Below the pieces are notes generated by a model. The model worked only from the letters and a program-made list of their open reading frames with translations, made no database searches and had not been told where the DNA came from. Positions 35,277-46,060 of a stretch of 64,000 nucleotides of DNA are shown in pieces. The stretch's first letter is position 1, and each line of letters begins with the position of its first letter. The position numbers were made by a program, and so were the translations under genes. Origin of the DNA: Pseudomonas floridensis (GTDB lineage: Bacteria; Pseudomonadota; Gammaproteobacteria; Pseudomonadales; Pseudomonadaceae); NCBI RefSeq assembly GCF_002087235.1, contig NZ_MUIO01000002.1:124001-188000 (forward strand), written 5' to 3'.

Positions 35277-35837
35277 TCAGGTTCGCTCAGCCATGGCCGC
35301 GTTGACCTGACAACGGTGAGTCAGCTTCTGCAAGCGTTTTTCCAGCGCCATGAACACCACGCGGTCCGTACGACCGCTGTCCAGCTCATCGATCAAATCG
35401 TTGGCTACCTGTCGCAGTTCGTAGGCCAGCACCACCCGGTCGTCATTTACGTCCTGCTTGTGCGATTCGAACAGGCGATGCAGGTAATCCTGCAGGGTGA
35501 ATTTCAGACTGTGGCGATCAGTGGCGCGCAAGTGCGTCAGGTTCAAATTGATACGCGCATGCAACTCGCTCAGTTCACCGCACAGGTATTGCATGCGTCG
35601 GGCGTATCCCGTTTCACGGTCACGCAACTGCTTGCGGGTCAACGCTGCTTCCTGGTGACGCTGAATGGCAGGCACGGCAATGGCGACCATCATGCCGACA
35701 ATAAGCGCAATCGCCTGCACCCAGCCCGCCCAGTCAGACGGACGTGAAAAGAAGCCGGCCAGTAACAGCAGCACGGTTAACAGTGAGGCTGCGATTACCA
35801 GAACAACGTAATCCTTGCCGATAAACCCCTTGAGCAT
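35277..35837 (-). CDS. Membrane protein with cytosolic helical domain
   Basis: 186 residues. Two membrane helices lie at about 10-30 (VVLVIAASLLTVLLLLAGFF) and 40-58 (AIALIVGMMVAIAVPAI). A charged, predicted helical cytosolic domain (about 60-186) is rich in Arg, Glu and Leu. No enzymatic motif is visible. It appears monocistronic. Family unknown. Confidence 0.75.
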   Translation of the reverse strand: MLKGFIGKDYVVLVIAASLLTVLLLLAGFFSRPSDWAGWVQAIALIVGMMVAIAVPAIQRHQEAALTRKQLRDRETGYARRMQYLCGELSELHARINLNLTHLRATDRHSLKFTLQDYLHRLFESHKQDVNDDRVVLAYELRQVANDLIDELDSGRTDRVVFMALEKRLQKLTHRCQVNAAMAERT

Positions 35838-36093
35838 TACGCGACTCCTTGAATCCGTGATCTTCGATGGCTGGGAATGCTAATCGGTGCTGGCTCCAGA
35901 CACCACGACTATTCAAACGGCAGATGCTTTTGAGCAGTTTTCCCACTTAACCGCAACTTAACGAAACGCTATTTCCTGACTTTATTATCGAAACGTCCTA
36001 CAACCCCCATCGACATTGCTCGGAGCCTGCTCCTAAAATGCCGGGTTTCCCCTTCTTCCTTTCGTTAACACACCTTATGAGTGAGCCTTGCTC

Positions 36094-37029
36094 TTGAAAA
36101 TTCGTCTGTCTATTCTGAGCCTATTATTTGTACTTACAGGTTCGGCGATTTCCACTTCCACCCTGGCAAACGAAACCGCTGCTTTGAATCGCGATCCCTC
36201 CAACCTGCACCTGGCGTCGGGCAGCGCGATGGTCATCGACCTGCAAACCGATAAAGTGCTGTATTCCAGCAACCCCGACGTCATTGTGCCGATTGCCTCG
36301 GTCACCAAGCTAATGACTGCGATGGTGGTACTCGACGCGAAACAGTCGATGGATGAAGTCATTCCGGTCAACATTTCCCAGACGCCGGAAATGAAGGGCG
36401 TGTTCTCCCGCGTCAAGCTGGGCAGCGAAATGAATCGCCGCGATATGTTGCTGATCACCCTGATGTCGTCGGAAAACCGCGCTGCCGCCAGCCTGGCGCA
36501 TAGTTATCCGGGCGGTTATCCGGCATTCATTCTAGCCATGAACGCCAAGGCCAAGGCTCTCGGTATGAAGCACACGGCGTATGTCGAACCCACCGGTCTG
36601 TCGGTCTACAACGTGTCCACGGCCCGCGACCTGACCAAGCTGGTCATGGCAGCGCGCAAGTACCCGATGCTCAGCGAACTGAGTACCACCGAAAACAAAA
36701 CCGTGACGTTCCGCAAGCCGACTTACAGCCTGGTGTTCAACAACACCGACCATCTGGTTCGCAAGGAAAACTGGGACATCAAGCTGACCAAGACCGGCTT
36801 TACCAATCAGGCCGGTCACTGCCTGGTGCTGTTGACGACCATGGCCAACCGTCCGGTATCGGTGGTCATTCTCGACGCCTTCGGCAAGTACACCCACTTT
36901 GCCGACGCCAGCCGACTGCGCAAGTGGATGGAAACCGGCCAGAGCGGCCCGGCACCTGAAGTGGCCTTGCAGTACAAGAAAGAAAAGAATCTGGTAATGA
37001 AGCAGACTGGCATTCAAGCGCGGGACTGA
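36094..37029 (+). CDS. pbpG: D-alanyl-D-alanine endopeptidase (PBP7)
   Basis: 311 residues. A Sec signal peptide (about 1-22) precedes a low-molecular-mass penicillin-binding domain with the SxxK motif in [12 protein letters not shown], the SxN motif in [11 protein letters not shown] and KTG in LTKTGFTN. It cleaves peptide cross-links in peptidoglycan in the periplasm. No ATG start exists in frame: TTG at 36094 or 36088 is used. The stop of a six-codon upstream ORF beginning ATG at 36077 overlaps the TTG at 36094, which suggests coupling. Confidence 0.9.
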   Translation: MKIRLSILSLLFVLTGSAISTSTLANETAALNRDPSNLHLASGSAMVIDLQTDKVLYSSNPDVIVPIASVTKLMTAMVVLDAKQSMDEVIPVNISQTPEMKGVFSRVKLGSEMNRRDMLLITLMSSENRAAASLAHSYPGGYPAFILAMNAKAKALGMKHTAYVEPTGLSVYNVSTARDLTKLVMAARKYPMLSELSTTENKTVTFRKPTYSLVFNNTDHLVRKENWDIKLTKTGFTNQAGHCLVLLTTMANRPVSVVILDAFGKYTHFADASRLRKWMETGQSGPAPEVALQYKKEKNLVMKQTGIQARD

Positions 37030-37044
37030 TCTGCATCCCGATAC

Positions 37045-37082
37045 AAAAACGGCCGCGATGTGCAGACATCGCGGCCGTTTTC
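37045..37082. terminator. Bidirectional Rho-independent terminator
   Basis: AAAACGGCCGCGATG and CATCGCGGCCGTTTT form a perfect stem with a TGCAGA loop between the convergent pbpG and aldehyde dehydrogenase genes. Confidence 0.92.
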
Positions 37083-37098
37083 GTTACAGCGTGTGCAG

Positions 37099-38529
37099 TC
37101 AGTTGTACTGGGTCACCAGTTTGGTATTCAGGTACGCCTCGATGGCCTCGGTGCCGCCTTCAGAACCGTAACCGGAGTCCTTGATCCCGCCGAATGGCAC
37201 TTCCGGCAGGCCGATCCCCTGATGGTTGATCGACAGCATGCCAGCCTCGATGTAGGTGCTGAGCGCCTGAGCGGTTTTCATCGACGTGGTGAAGGCATAA
37301 GACGCCAGACCGAACGGCACGCGGTTGGACTCGGCGATCGCCTCTTCTACAGTGTCGAACGGCACCAGCAATGCGACAGGGCCGAACGGTTCTTCGTTCA
37401 TGATGCGCATTCCCGGCGTCAAACCGCTCAAGACGGTGGGCTCGAAGAAGTAGCCAGGCCCGGCGACGGCTTTACCACCGGCGGACAGGGTTGCACCGGA
37501 TTTGACGGCGTCATCGATCAGGTCCACCAGCGCCGGGATGCGACGCTCATTGGCGACCGGGCCCATGGTCGTGGTGCTTTCCAGCCCGTTGCCGACCTTG
37601 ATTTCCCGGGTCAGCCCGACAAAGCGCTCGGTGAACGCGTCCAGCACCTTGCGCTGCACCAGAATACGTGTCGGCGACACACACACCTGCCCGGCGTTGC
37701 GGAACTTGGCGGTAGCCAGTACGCGCGCAGCCAGATCCAGGTCGGCGTCTTCGAACACCAGTGCCGGCGCGTGGCCGCCCAACTCCATGGTCGCCCGTTT
37801 CATGTGCTGACCCGCCAGCGCGGCGAGTTGCTTGCCTACCGGCGTAGATCCGGTAAATGTCACCTTGCGGATCACCGGGTGCGGGATCAGATAGCCGGAA
37901 ATTTCCGCAGGATCCCCGTAAACCAGACCGATGACTCCGGCAGGCACACCGGCGTCGGCGAATGCGCGAATCAGCTCGGCAGGCGATCCCGGGGTTTCTT
38001 CCGGCGCCTTGACGATGATCGAACAACCGGCAGCCAGCGCCGACGACAGCTTGCGCACCACCTGGTTGATCGGGAAATTCCAGGGCGTGAAGGCGGCAAC
38101 CGGGCCTACCGGCTCCTTCACGACCTTCTGCTCGATGGCGACGCCTCGCGACGGTACGATACGGCCGTAGCTGCGACGGCCCTCTTCCGCCAGCCATTCG
38201 ATGATATCAGCGGCGGACATGGCTTCCATGCGCGCTTCGGCCAGCGGTTTGCCCTGCTCTTGCGTCATGATCCGTGCGATGGCATCAGCACGTTCGCGAA
38301 CCAGATTGGCGGCTTTTTGCATGATCTTGTAGCGGTCGTAGGCCGAAGTGTTGCGCCACTCGGCGAAACCACGTTCGGCGGCAGCCAGCGCCTCGTCCAG
38401 ATCATTGATGCCTGCGTGCGCCACAGTGCCGAGCGACTCGCCAGTGGCCGGATTGATAACCGAAATCGTGCGGCCGTCGCGGCTTGCGCGCCATTGGCCG
38501 TCTATATAAAGCTGTACGTCAGGGTACAT
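37099..38529 (-). CDS. NAD(P)-dependent succinate-semialdehyde dehydrogenase-like enzyme
   Basis: 476 residues of the aldehyde dehydrogenase superfamily. The cofactor motif [11 protein letters not shown], Glu in [16 protein letters not shown] and catalytic Cys in GQVCVSPTR are intact, as is the C-terminal EEPFGPV. Its sequence resembles the GabD/DavD/alpha-ketoglutaric-semialdehyde group. No partner transaminase or regulator lies beside it, so the semialdehyde it oxidises is uncertain. A 20-bp palindrome lies about 70 bases upstream and may be its operator. Confidence 0.88.
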   Translation of the reverse strand: MYPDVQLYIDGQWRASRDGRTISVINPATGESLGTVAHAGINDLDEALAAAERGFAEWRNTSAYDRYKIMQKAANLVRERADAIARIMTQEQGKPLAEARMEAMSAADIIEWLAEEGRRSYGRIVPSRGVAIEQKVVKEPVGPVAAFTPWNFPINQVVRKLSSALAAGCSIIVKAPEETPGSPAELIRAFADAGVPAGVIGLVYGDPAEISGYLIPHPVIRKVTFTGSTPVGKQLAALAGQHMKRATMELGGHAPALVFEDADLDLAARVLATAKFRNAGQVCVSPTRILVQRKVLDAFTERFVGLTREIKVGNGLESTTTMGPVANERRIPALVDLIDDAVKSGATLSAGGKAVAGPGYFFEPTVLSGLTPGMRIMNEEPFGPVALLVPFDTVEEAIAESNRVPFGLASYAFTTSMKTAQALSTYIEAGMLSINHQGIGLPEVPFGGIKDSGYGSEGGTEAIEAYLNTKLVTQYN

Positions 38530-38596
38530 GGCAACTCTCCATGGGTCGTTGCGAAGGAGCGCGAAAGCGTACGCTCGAAGAAAAGCTGACCGAAAT

Positions 38597-38616
38597 TTAG
38601 GGGTATATATCCCTAA
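38597..38616. promoter_or_regulatory. 20-bp palindrome upstream of the aldehyde dehydrogenase
   Basis: TTAGGG-GTATATAT-CCCTAA has 6-base inverted arms and a largely self-complementary TATATA centre; only one base pair breaks the symmetry. It lies 68 bases upstream of the SSADH-like ATG at the position expected for a promoter or operator. The binding protein is unknown. Confidence 0.5.
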
Positions 38617-38765
38617 TCGTCAAGCGGCTTCGTGAAAGCGCTCGGGTCAGCACGCTTGGCCAGTCTGCCTGACCGAATGGCAAGAACATGTGAAAAGCGG
38701 AAAATCTGAGGAAAACGCTGCTTGCCATTCAGGCGACGTCGGCTTCGACGCCGCCTTTGGGCCAG

Positions 38766-39632
38766 TTACAGAATCGGCTTGCCGCCCGTCACGCCGTAGC
38801 GTGTTCCGGAGATGTAACTCGCCTCGTCGGAAGCCAGCAGCACGTAGATGGGGGACACTTCAACCGGCTGGCCTGGACGTCCCAGCGGTGTCTCGCTGCC
38901 GAAGTTGGACGCTTCGTCTTCCGGCATGGTCGAGACGATCAGCGGTGTCCAGATCGGCCCGGGCGCCACACTGTTCACCCGAATGCCTTTCTCGCCCAGC
39001 AATTGCGCAAGGCCGCCGGTGAAGTTGGCGATCGCCCCTTTAGTGGTGGCATAGGGCAACAGCGTGGCCTTGGGCATGTCAGAGTTGACCGAGCTGGTAT
39101 TGATGATCGAACTGCCGCGTCCCATGTGGGGAACCGCAGCTTTGCAGATACGAAACATCGCGGTGATGTTGATATCGAACGTCTTCAGCCATTCCTCATC
39201 GGTGATTTCTTCGAGCGTTTCATGGCTCATCTGGAACGCAGCGTTATTGACCAGCACGTCGATGCGCCCGAACTCCTCGACCGTCTTGCTGACGATGTCT
39301 TCGCACTGCTGCTTCTGGGCCAGATCGCCGGGCAGCAACAGACATTTTCTGCCGGCCTCCTCCACCCAGCGCGCGGTTTCCTGTGCATCTTCATGCTCAT
39401 CCAGATACGAAATGGCAACCTGAGCGCCCTCCCGTGCGAAGGCGATGGCGACGGCACGACCAATGCCGCTGTCGGCACCGGTGATCAAGGCAATCTTGTC
39501 CTGCAGGCGTCCCGAACCGGTGTAGCTCTGCTCGCCACAGTCGGGATACGGGTCCATGCGGCCCTGCTCACCCGGTACATTCTGCGGCTGTTTAGGAAAT
39601 GGGGGTTTCGGGTAGTTTTCGAAGTCTTTCAT
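38766..39632 (-). CDS. Short-chain dehydrogenase/reductase (YghA-like)
   Basis: 288 residues. A Pro-rich N-terminal extension of about 45 residues (YPKPPFPKQPQ, MDPYPDCGE) precedes a classical SDR fold: cofactor motif TGADSGIGRA, NNAA, catalytic Ser in INTSSVN and YxxxK in LPYATTKGA. The extension marks the YghA/YhdF group, which are general-stress-associated oxidoreductases of unknown substrate. The ATG at 39630-39632 has AAGGAG at an ideal distance; GTG two codons upstream would be too close. Confidence 0.88.
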   Translation of the reverse strand: MKDFENYPKPPFPKQPQNVPGEQGRMDPYPDCGEQSYTGSGRLQDKIALITGADSGIGRAVAIAFAREGAQVAISYLDEHEDAQETARWVEEAGRKCLLLPGDLAQKQQCEDIVSKTVEEFGRIDVLVNNAAFQMSHETLEEITDEEWLKTFDINITAMFRICKAAVPHMGRGSSIINTSSVNSDMPKATLLPYATTKGAIANFTGGLAQLLGEKGIRVNSVAPGPIWTPLIVSTMPEDEASNFGSETPLGRPGQPVEVSPIYVLLASDEASYISGTRYGVTGGKPIL

Positions 39633-39699
39633 GTTCACGTCTCCTTAAGGATGAGGCCCCGGTCATTTAAGACGCGGGGCAATCGACTGAATGGCGCAA

Positions 39700-40839
39700 T
39701 CAGGCCGCAGGCTTGAGCACCACTTTGGTCCAGCCGTCATCACGGTCATCGAAATGCTTATAGGCGTCCGGGCCTTCAGTCAGTTTCAAACGATGGGAAA
39801 TGATTTGCGAAGGCGTAGCGCGGCCGTGGTGGATAAGTTCTGCAAGGCGACGGTTATAAGCCTTGACGTTGGCCTGACCGGTACGGATCTGCTGCCCTTT
39901 GAACCAGAACGCACCGAAATCGAAGGCCATCTTGCCTTCCTTGGCCAGCTCGTTGTGGGCACCCGGATCCTGCGGCACGAATACGCCCACGACGCCGATT
40001 CCGCCGGTGGGCTTGGTCGAGGCCACCAGGTTGTTCATGGTCAGATGGTTGGCTTCGTGACCATGTCGGTCGCAGCATTGATAGCCGACGCATTCGCAGC
40101 CGCGGTCCGTGCCCTTGCCATGCGTCAGATTGAGAATCTGCTCGACGGCTTCCTGTTCTGCGGAGTTGATCGGCGTCGCGCCCATCTTCGCGGCCAGGGC
40201 CAGGCGATCCGGATGACTGTCGACGACAAACACCTGTGACGCGCCTTTGATCATGGCCGAGTGCGCAGCCATCAGACCGACGGGACCTGCACCGTAGATC
40301 GCGACACTTTCGCCAGGCAACAGGCCAGCCAGCTCAGTGGCATGCCAGCCAGTGGGAAAGATGTCAGAAAGCATGACGTAGTCGTCTTCCTTCTCGACGG
40401 CATCTTCCGGCAGCAACAGGCAGTTGAAATCTGCATATGGGACACGCAGCAGTTCAGCCTGCCCGCCTTCGTAAGTGCCCATATCGGCAAAACCATAGGC
40501 ACCGCCAGCGCTACCCGGATTGACGGTCAGGCAGTAGCCGGTCAGTCCTTTCTCACAGTTCTCACAAAACCCGCAGCCGATGTTGAACGGCAGACAAACC
40601 CGGTCACCCACCTTGATGCGGTCGACGCCTGCGCCGACGGCGATCACTTCACCCAGGTTTTCGTGGCCGAAGATCCGTCCGGTTTCAAACGATGTGCGGC
40701 CCTCGTACATGTGTAGATCGGAGCCGCAGATATTGGTGGTGGTCACTCTGACAAGAGCATCGGTGGGCTTCTCGACCTTCGCGTCCGGTACGTTCTTGAC
40801 GCTGACGTCACGCGGGCCGTTATAGACGATGGCTTTCAT
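39700..40839 (-). CDS. Glutathione-independent formaldehyde dehydrogenase-like alcohol dehydrogenase
   Basis: 379 residues of the zinc-dependent medium-chain family. Catalytic zinc ligands lie in TNICGSDLHMYEG and FGHENLGEV; the structural zinc-type Cys cluster is CGFCENCEKGLTGYC. The Rossmann motif is YGAGPVGLMA. An insertion with HGHEANHLTMNN and VFVPQDPGA matches the nicotinoprotein-like formaldehyde dehydrogenase group of Pseudomonas. The dismutase-type reaction is known for such enzymes, but the substrate here is not proven. It starts the pair with the SDR downstream. Confidence 0.85.
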   Translation of the reverse strand: MKAIVYNGPRDVSVKNVPDAKVEKPTDALVRVTTTNICGSDLHMYEGRTSFETGRIFGHENLGEVIAVGAGVDRIKVGDRVCLPFNIGCGFCENCEKGLTGYCLTVNPGSAGGAYGFADMGTYEGGQAELLRVPYADFNCLLLPEDAVEKEDDYVMLSDIFPTGWHATELAGLLPGESVAIYGAGPVGLMAAHSAMIKGASQVFVVDSHPDRLALAAKMGATPINSAEQEAVEQILNLTHGKGTDRGCECVGYQCCDRHGHEANHLTMNNLVASTKPTGGIGVVGVFVPQDPGAHNELAKEGKMAFDFGAFWFKGQQIRTGQANVKAYNRRLAELIHHGRATPSQIISHRLKLTEGPDAYKHFDDRDDGWTKVVLKPAA

Positions 40840-41028
40840 TCGTGGCTCTCCTGAAGTGAAAAAAATACGTTGGGCAATTCATTGCTCACCGAGTATCTGT
40901 CACGACATGAACGCCTGTGTTCAAAGCGATGGTCCGCAGACCTGACGAATGGTCGTGAAGGCCATCCGCCAGCTCTCGCCCGCCATGCACGCGCCTGCCC
41001 GAAGAAAAACGCTTGCACGTACAATCTT

Positions 41029-41040
41029 ATGGTATACCAT
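41029..41040. promoter_or_regulatory. GntR-type operator 1, upstream of the DUF1185 operon
   Basis: ATGGTATACCAT is a perfect 12-bp palindrome 38 bases before the DUF1185 ATG. The wider shared block TCTTATGGTATACCA recurs at 46983-46997 upstream of the RibB-type gene, and a two-mismatch version lies at 48270-48281. The form (TGGTATACCA) fits operators of FadR-subfamily GntR regulators, and such a regulator is encoded at 44688-45440. Confidence 0.75.
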
Positions 41041-41078
41041 CATACGAAATACAAAACTGCTCGTATCAGGAGTTCTGC

Positions 41079-41669
41079 ATGAGCTTTGAAATTCGCAAGA
41101 TCGTCAATTACACCGAAGAAACCTTCATCGAAGGTGGCAAGGCCGCTAACACACCAGTGACCATGGTCGGGCTGGCGGTAGTGATCAAGAACCCGTGGCT
41201 GGGTCGTGGATTCGTCGAAGACCTGAAGCCAGAGATTCGCGCCAATTGCTCGGATCTGGGCGAGCTGATGGTCAGGCGGCTGACCGATGCCATCGGCGAT
41301 GCCGACAGGATCGAAGCCTACGGCAAGGCCGCAGTGGTGGGTGCCGACGGCGAGATCGAACATGCTTCGGCCGTCATTCACACCCTGCGCTTCGGCAACC
41401 ATTACCGCGAAGCGGTCAAGGCCAAGAGCTACCTGAGTTTTACCAACAAGCGCGGCGGACCGGGCACTTCCATCCAGATCCCGATGATGCACAAGGATGA
41501 TGAAGGCCTGCGCTCTCACTACATCACCCTGGAAATGCACATCGAGGACTCGCCACGTGCCGACGAAATCGTCGTCGTACTGGGCGCGGCCAACGGCGGA
41601 CGCCTGCATCCGCGCATCGGCAATCGCTACATCGACCTGGAAGAACTGGCCTCCGAAAAGGCGCAGTGA
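41079..41669 (+). CDS. DUF1185 (amino acid synthesis family) protein
   Basis: 196 residues, cytosolic, matching the DUF1185/AA_synth family, whose catalytic role is not established as far as I know. Visible conserved segments are RKIVNYTEETFIEGG at the N-terminus, AVVIKNPWLGRGF, YGKAAVVGADGEIEHASA, KSYLSFTNKRGGPGTSIQIP and VLGAANGGRLHPRIGNRYID. Many conserved His, Asp and Asn suggest an enzyme. AGGAG precedes the ATG at 41079. It leads an operon with the hydrolase, aldehyde dehydrogenase and flavin reductase and is preceded by the strongest operator of the locus. Confidence 0.85.
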   Translation: MSFEIRKIVNYTEETFIEGGKAANTPVTMVGLAVVIKNPWLGRGFVEDLKPEIRANCSDLGELMVRRLTDAIGDADRIEAYGKAAVVGADGEIEHASAVIHTLRFGNHYREAVKAKSYLSFTNKRGGPGTSIQIPMMHKDDEGLRSHYITLEMHIEDSPRADEIVVVLGAANGGRLHPRIGNRYIDLEELASEKAQ

Positions 41670-41702
41670 TCTCAGTCATCCATGTCTGCGCAGGAGCGAT
41701 CC

Positions 41703-42536
41703 ATGAGCCAGCTCACCGCTGAATGCACCCCGGCGGGTACCAGTTATCTGGCCGCCGGCCAAGGCCACACCGTGGTGTTGATTCACGGAGTGGGCCTGAA
41801 CAAGGAAATGTGGGGCGGCCAGATCGTCGGGCTTGCGCCGAACTATCAAGTGATTGCCTACGACATGCTCGGTCACGGGGCCAGTCCGCGACCCGATCCG
41901 GATACCGGGCTGCCTGGCTACGCCGAACAATTGCATGAGCTAATGGAACACCTGGGGCTGGCGCAGGCCACCCTGATCGGCTTCTCCATGGGAGGGCTTG
42001 TGGCTCGCGCCTTTGCGCTGCATTTTCCGCAGCATCTATCCAGCCTGATCATCCTCAACAGCGTATTCAACCGCAGCCCGGAACAGCGCGCAGGCGTCAT
42101 TGCCCGCACCAGCCAGGCCGCCGCGCACGGACCGGACGCCAACGCGGCCGAGGCGCTGTCACGCTGGTTCAGCCTTGAATACCAGGCCGCCAACCCCGCT
42201 CAGATCGCAGCCATCCGCCAGCATCTGGCAAGCAACGACCCACAGGGTTACCTGACTGCATACAAGCTGTTCGCCACGCAGGATATGTACCGCGCCGAGG
42301 ATCTTGGCGATATTCGAGCACCGACGCTGATCGCCACTGGCGAGCTGGACCCTGGCTCCACCCCTGAAATGGCCCATGAACTGGCCAAGCGTATCAAGGG
42401 CGCGCAAGTGGTGATCCTGCCGGAACAACGCCATATGATGCCGGTGGAATCGCCGCGCCTTGTCAATCAGGTGCTGCTGGACTTTCTCGACAAGTCCGTG
42501 TCCGCTCACCTTTCACTCAAGGGGATCGTTGCATGA
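41703..42536 (+). CDS. Alpha/beta hydrolase
   Basis: 277 residues. Oxyanion region LIHGVGLNKEMW, nucleophile elbow GFSMGG, catalytic Asp probably in TGELDPGS and His in EQRHMMP are all present. Such enzymes hydrolyse esters, amides or C-C bonds; the substrate is unknown. The ATG at 41703 has AGGAG upstream, and the stop overlaps the start of the aldehyde dehydrogenase (ATGA), so the two are translationally coupled. It resembles RutD-type hydrolases only in general fold and in operon company with a flavin reductase. Confidence 0.88.
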   Translation: MSQLTAECTPAGTSYLAAGQGHTVVLIHGVGLNKEMWGGQIVGLAPNYQVIAYDMLGHGASPRPDPDTGLPGYAEQLHELMEHLGLAQATLIGFSMGGLVARAFALHFPQHLSSLIILNSVFNRSPEQRAGVIARTSQAAAHGPDANAAEALSRWFSLEYQAANPAQIAAIRQHLASNDPQGYLTAYKLFATQDMYRAEDLGDIRAPTLIATGELDPGSTPEMAHELAKRIKGAQVVILPEQRHMMPVESPRLVNQVLLDFLDKSVSAHLSLKGIVA

Positions 42537-44014
42537 GCCTCACCCGTTTTCAGATGTGCATTGACGGCCTTTGGGTCGACGCGCTGTCAGGCAAGACTTT
42601 CGACAGTTTCAACCCGGCGCTGGCCCAGCCCTGGGCGCAATTGCCCGACGCTGACGAGGCGGACGTGGAGCGTGCGGTACAAGCGGCCCGGAAAGCCTTC
42701 GAAAGTCCGGCGTGGCGGGGACTGAGCGCAACGGCTCGCGGCAAATTGTTGCGCCGTCTGGGCGACCTGATTGCCCAGAACAAGGAACAACTGGCGCAAC
42801 TGGAGAGCCGCGACAACGGCAAACTGATCCGTGAAACCCGTGGTCAGGTCAGCTATCTGCCGGAATTCTTTCACTACACCGCAGGGCTGGCCGACAAGCT
42901 CGAAGGCGGCACCCTGCCCCTCGACAAGCCCGATCTGTTCGCCTACACGGTGCACGAACCGATGGGCGTGGTGGTCGGCATCATTCCATGGAACAGTCCG
43001 CTGTACCTGACAGCGATCAAGCTGGCACCTGCACTGGCGGCGGGCAATACGATCGTGCTCAAGCCGTCCGAGCATGCGTCGGCAACGGTGCTCGAACTGG
43101 CGCGGCTGGCGCTGGAGGCCGGTATTCCGCCCGGCGTGGTAAACGTGATCACCGGCTACGGCCCGACCACGGGCGCGGCACTGACCCGCCATCCGCTGGT
43201 GCGCAAAATCGCCTTCACCGGCGGCGCTGCCACGGCACGGCATGTGGTGCGCAGCAGCGCGGAAAACTTCGCGAAACTTTCGCTGGAGCTGGGCGGCAAG
43301 TCGCCCAACATCATTTTTGCCGACGCCGATCTGGACAGCGCCATCAATGGCGCGGTGGCCGGTATCTATGCCGCGTCCGGTCAGAGCTGCGTGTCGGGTT
43401 CACGATTGCTGGTGCAAGACGAGATCTACGACGAATTCGTCGAACGCCTCGCCGAACGCGCCAGCCGGATCCGTATTGGCAATCCGCTGGATGAAACCAG
43501 CGAAATGGGCCCGATGGCCACTGCCCAACAGTTGGCGGTGGTCGAAGAACTGGTCGCCGATGCGCTGGCTGAAGGCGCACGCCTCAAACTGGGTGGCAAG
43601 CGGCCGGAACTTCCAAGCCAAGGCTGGTTCTACGAGCCGACCCTGTTCGAATGCGACCGCAACTCGATGACAATCATGCAGGAAGAAGTGTTCGGCCCTG
43701 TGGCCTCGGTGATTCGTTTCAAGGACGAAGCAGAGGCGCTGGCGATTGCCAACGATTCCCGGTTTGGCCTGGCTGCCGGCATCTGGACACGTGACCTGGG
43801 TCGCGCTCACCGACTGGCGCGTGATATCCGTTCCGGGATCATCTGGGTCAACACCTACCGTGCGGTATCGGCCATGGCCCCTATCGGCGGTTTCAAAAAC
43901 AGCGGCTATGGCCGCGAGAGCGGGATAGACTCCGTGCTGGCCTATACCGAACTGAAAACGGTATGGATCAATCTTTCGCAGGCGCCCATGCCTGATCCAT
44001 TTGTCATGCGTTAA
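42533..44014 (+). CDS. Aldehyde dehydrogenase
   Basis: 493 residues. Cofactor motif IPWNSPLYL, Glu in SLELGGKSPNIIFADADLD, catalytic Cys in GQSCVSGSRLL and the C-terminal QEEVFGPVAS are intact. It belongs to the broad NAD(P)-dependent family and oxidises an aldehyde arising in the pathway. The first codon overlaps the hydrolase stop, and its own stop lies just before the flavin reductase start, so all four enzymes are in one transcript. The exact substrate cannot be inferred. Confidence 0.9.
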   Translation: MSLTRFQMCIDGLWVDALSGKTFDSFNPALAQPWAQLPDADEADVERAVQAARKAFESPAWRGLSATARGKLLRRLGDLIAQNKEQLAQLESRDNGKLIRETRGQVSYLPEFFHYTAGLADKLEGGTLPLDKPDLFAYTVHEPMGVVVGIIPWNSPLYLTAIKLAPALAAGNTIVLKPSEHASATVLELARLALEAGIPPGVVNVITGYGPTTGAALTRHPLVRKIAFTGGAATARHVVRSSAENFAKLSLELGGKSPNIIFADADLDSAINGAVAGIYAASGQSCVSGSRLLVQDEIYDEFVERLAERASRIRIGNPLDETSEMGPMATAQQLAVVEELVADALAEGARLKLGGKRPELPSQGWFYEPTLFECDRNSMTIMQEEVFGPVASVIRFKDEAEALAIANDSRFGLAAGIWTRDLGRAHRLARDIRSGIIWVNTYRAVSAMAPIGGFKNSGYGRESGIDSVLAYTELKTVWINLSQAPMPDPFVMR

Positions 44015-44027
44015 CGAGGCCGCTGCG

Positions 44028-44513
44028 ATGATCGAACCCGGTATTTATAAAGAAGTCATGGCGTCGTTTCCTTCCGGCGTCACTATCGTCACCGCACTGG
44101 ACCCGGAGGGCAATCTGGTGGGCATTACCGCCAGCGCATTCAGCGCATTGTCCATCGACCCGGCGCTGGTGCTGTTCTGCCCCAACTATGCCTCGGACAC
44201 CTACCCGGTGCTGCGCGATGGCAAGAAATTCGCCATTCATCTGCTCTCGGCCGACCAGCAGGCCGAGGCTTACGCCTTCGCCAGCAAAGGCAAGGACAAG
44301 ACCAAAGGGATCGAGTGGCATCTGAGCGAACTGGGTAACCCGCTGCTGAACAACGCCACGGCGATTATCGAGTGTGAGCTGTGGCGCGAGTACGACGGCG
44401 GCGACCACGCGATCATCGTCGGTGCGGTAAAAAACCTGATTCTGCCGGCAACGCCCGTCACGCCGATGGTGTATCACCGCGGCAAAATGGGTGCGCTTCC
44501 CGCGCTGGTCTGA
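44028..44513 (+). CDS. Flavin reductase family protein (RutF/HpaC-like)
   Basis: 161 residues, split-barrel flavin reductase. MASFPSGVTIVTALDPEGNLVGITASAF is the family signature for FMN binding, and GDHAIIVGAVKNLIL the C-terminal one. It should use NAD(P)H to make reduced FMN for a partner flavin-dependent monooxygenase. No such oxygenase is encoded in the window. Starts 13 bases after the aldehyde dehydrogenase stop with GAGG upstream of the ATG at 44028. Confidence 0.88.
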   Translation: MIEPGIYKEVMASFPSGVTIVTALDPEGNLVGITASAFSALSIDPALVLFCPNYASDTYPVLRDGKKFAIHLLSADQQAEAYAFASKGKDKTKGIEWHLSELGNPLLNNATAIIECELWREYDGGDHAIIVGAVKNLILPATPVTPMVYHRGKMGALPALV

Positions 44514-44687
44514 GTCGGCCGGGGCGGTTTTGGTGGATGCGGGCAACGCCGTGATAAACTCGGCCGCGACCCGGTTTACACGTCCGGGCCATGCAGCAGC
44601 CCGACTCAATGTCGGGCTGCCGACATGAACGCGGTCCTCATGCAAAGGCCGTGTTTTTATCTGACAGCCCCATTTCGAGCACTCCCG

Positions 44688-46005
<1,318 letters not shown>

Positions 46006-46060
46006 AAGCAGCCTGCCAGACAATGTCCCGGCACCGCCACATACCCTTGATCGTCGTGAC

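Noticed and set aside
41079..44513. A Rut-type pyrimidine degradation operon
   Set aside because: There is a flavin reductase and an alpha/beta hydrolase, but no RutA, RutB, RutC or RutE homologue.
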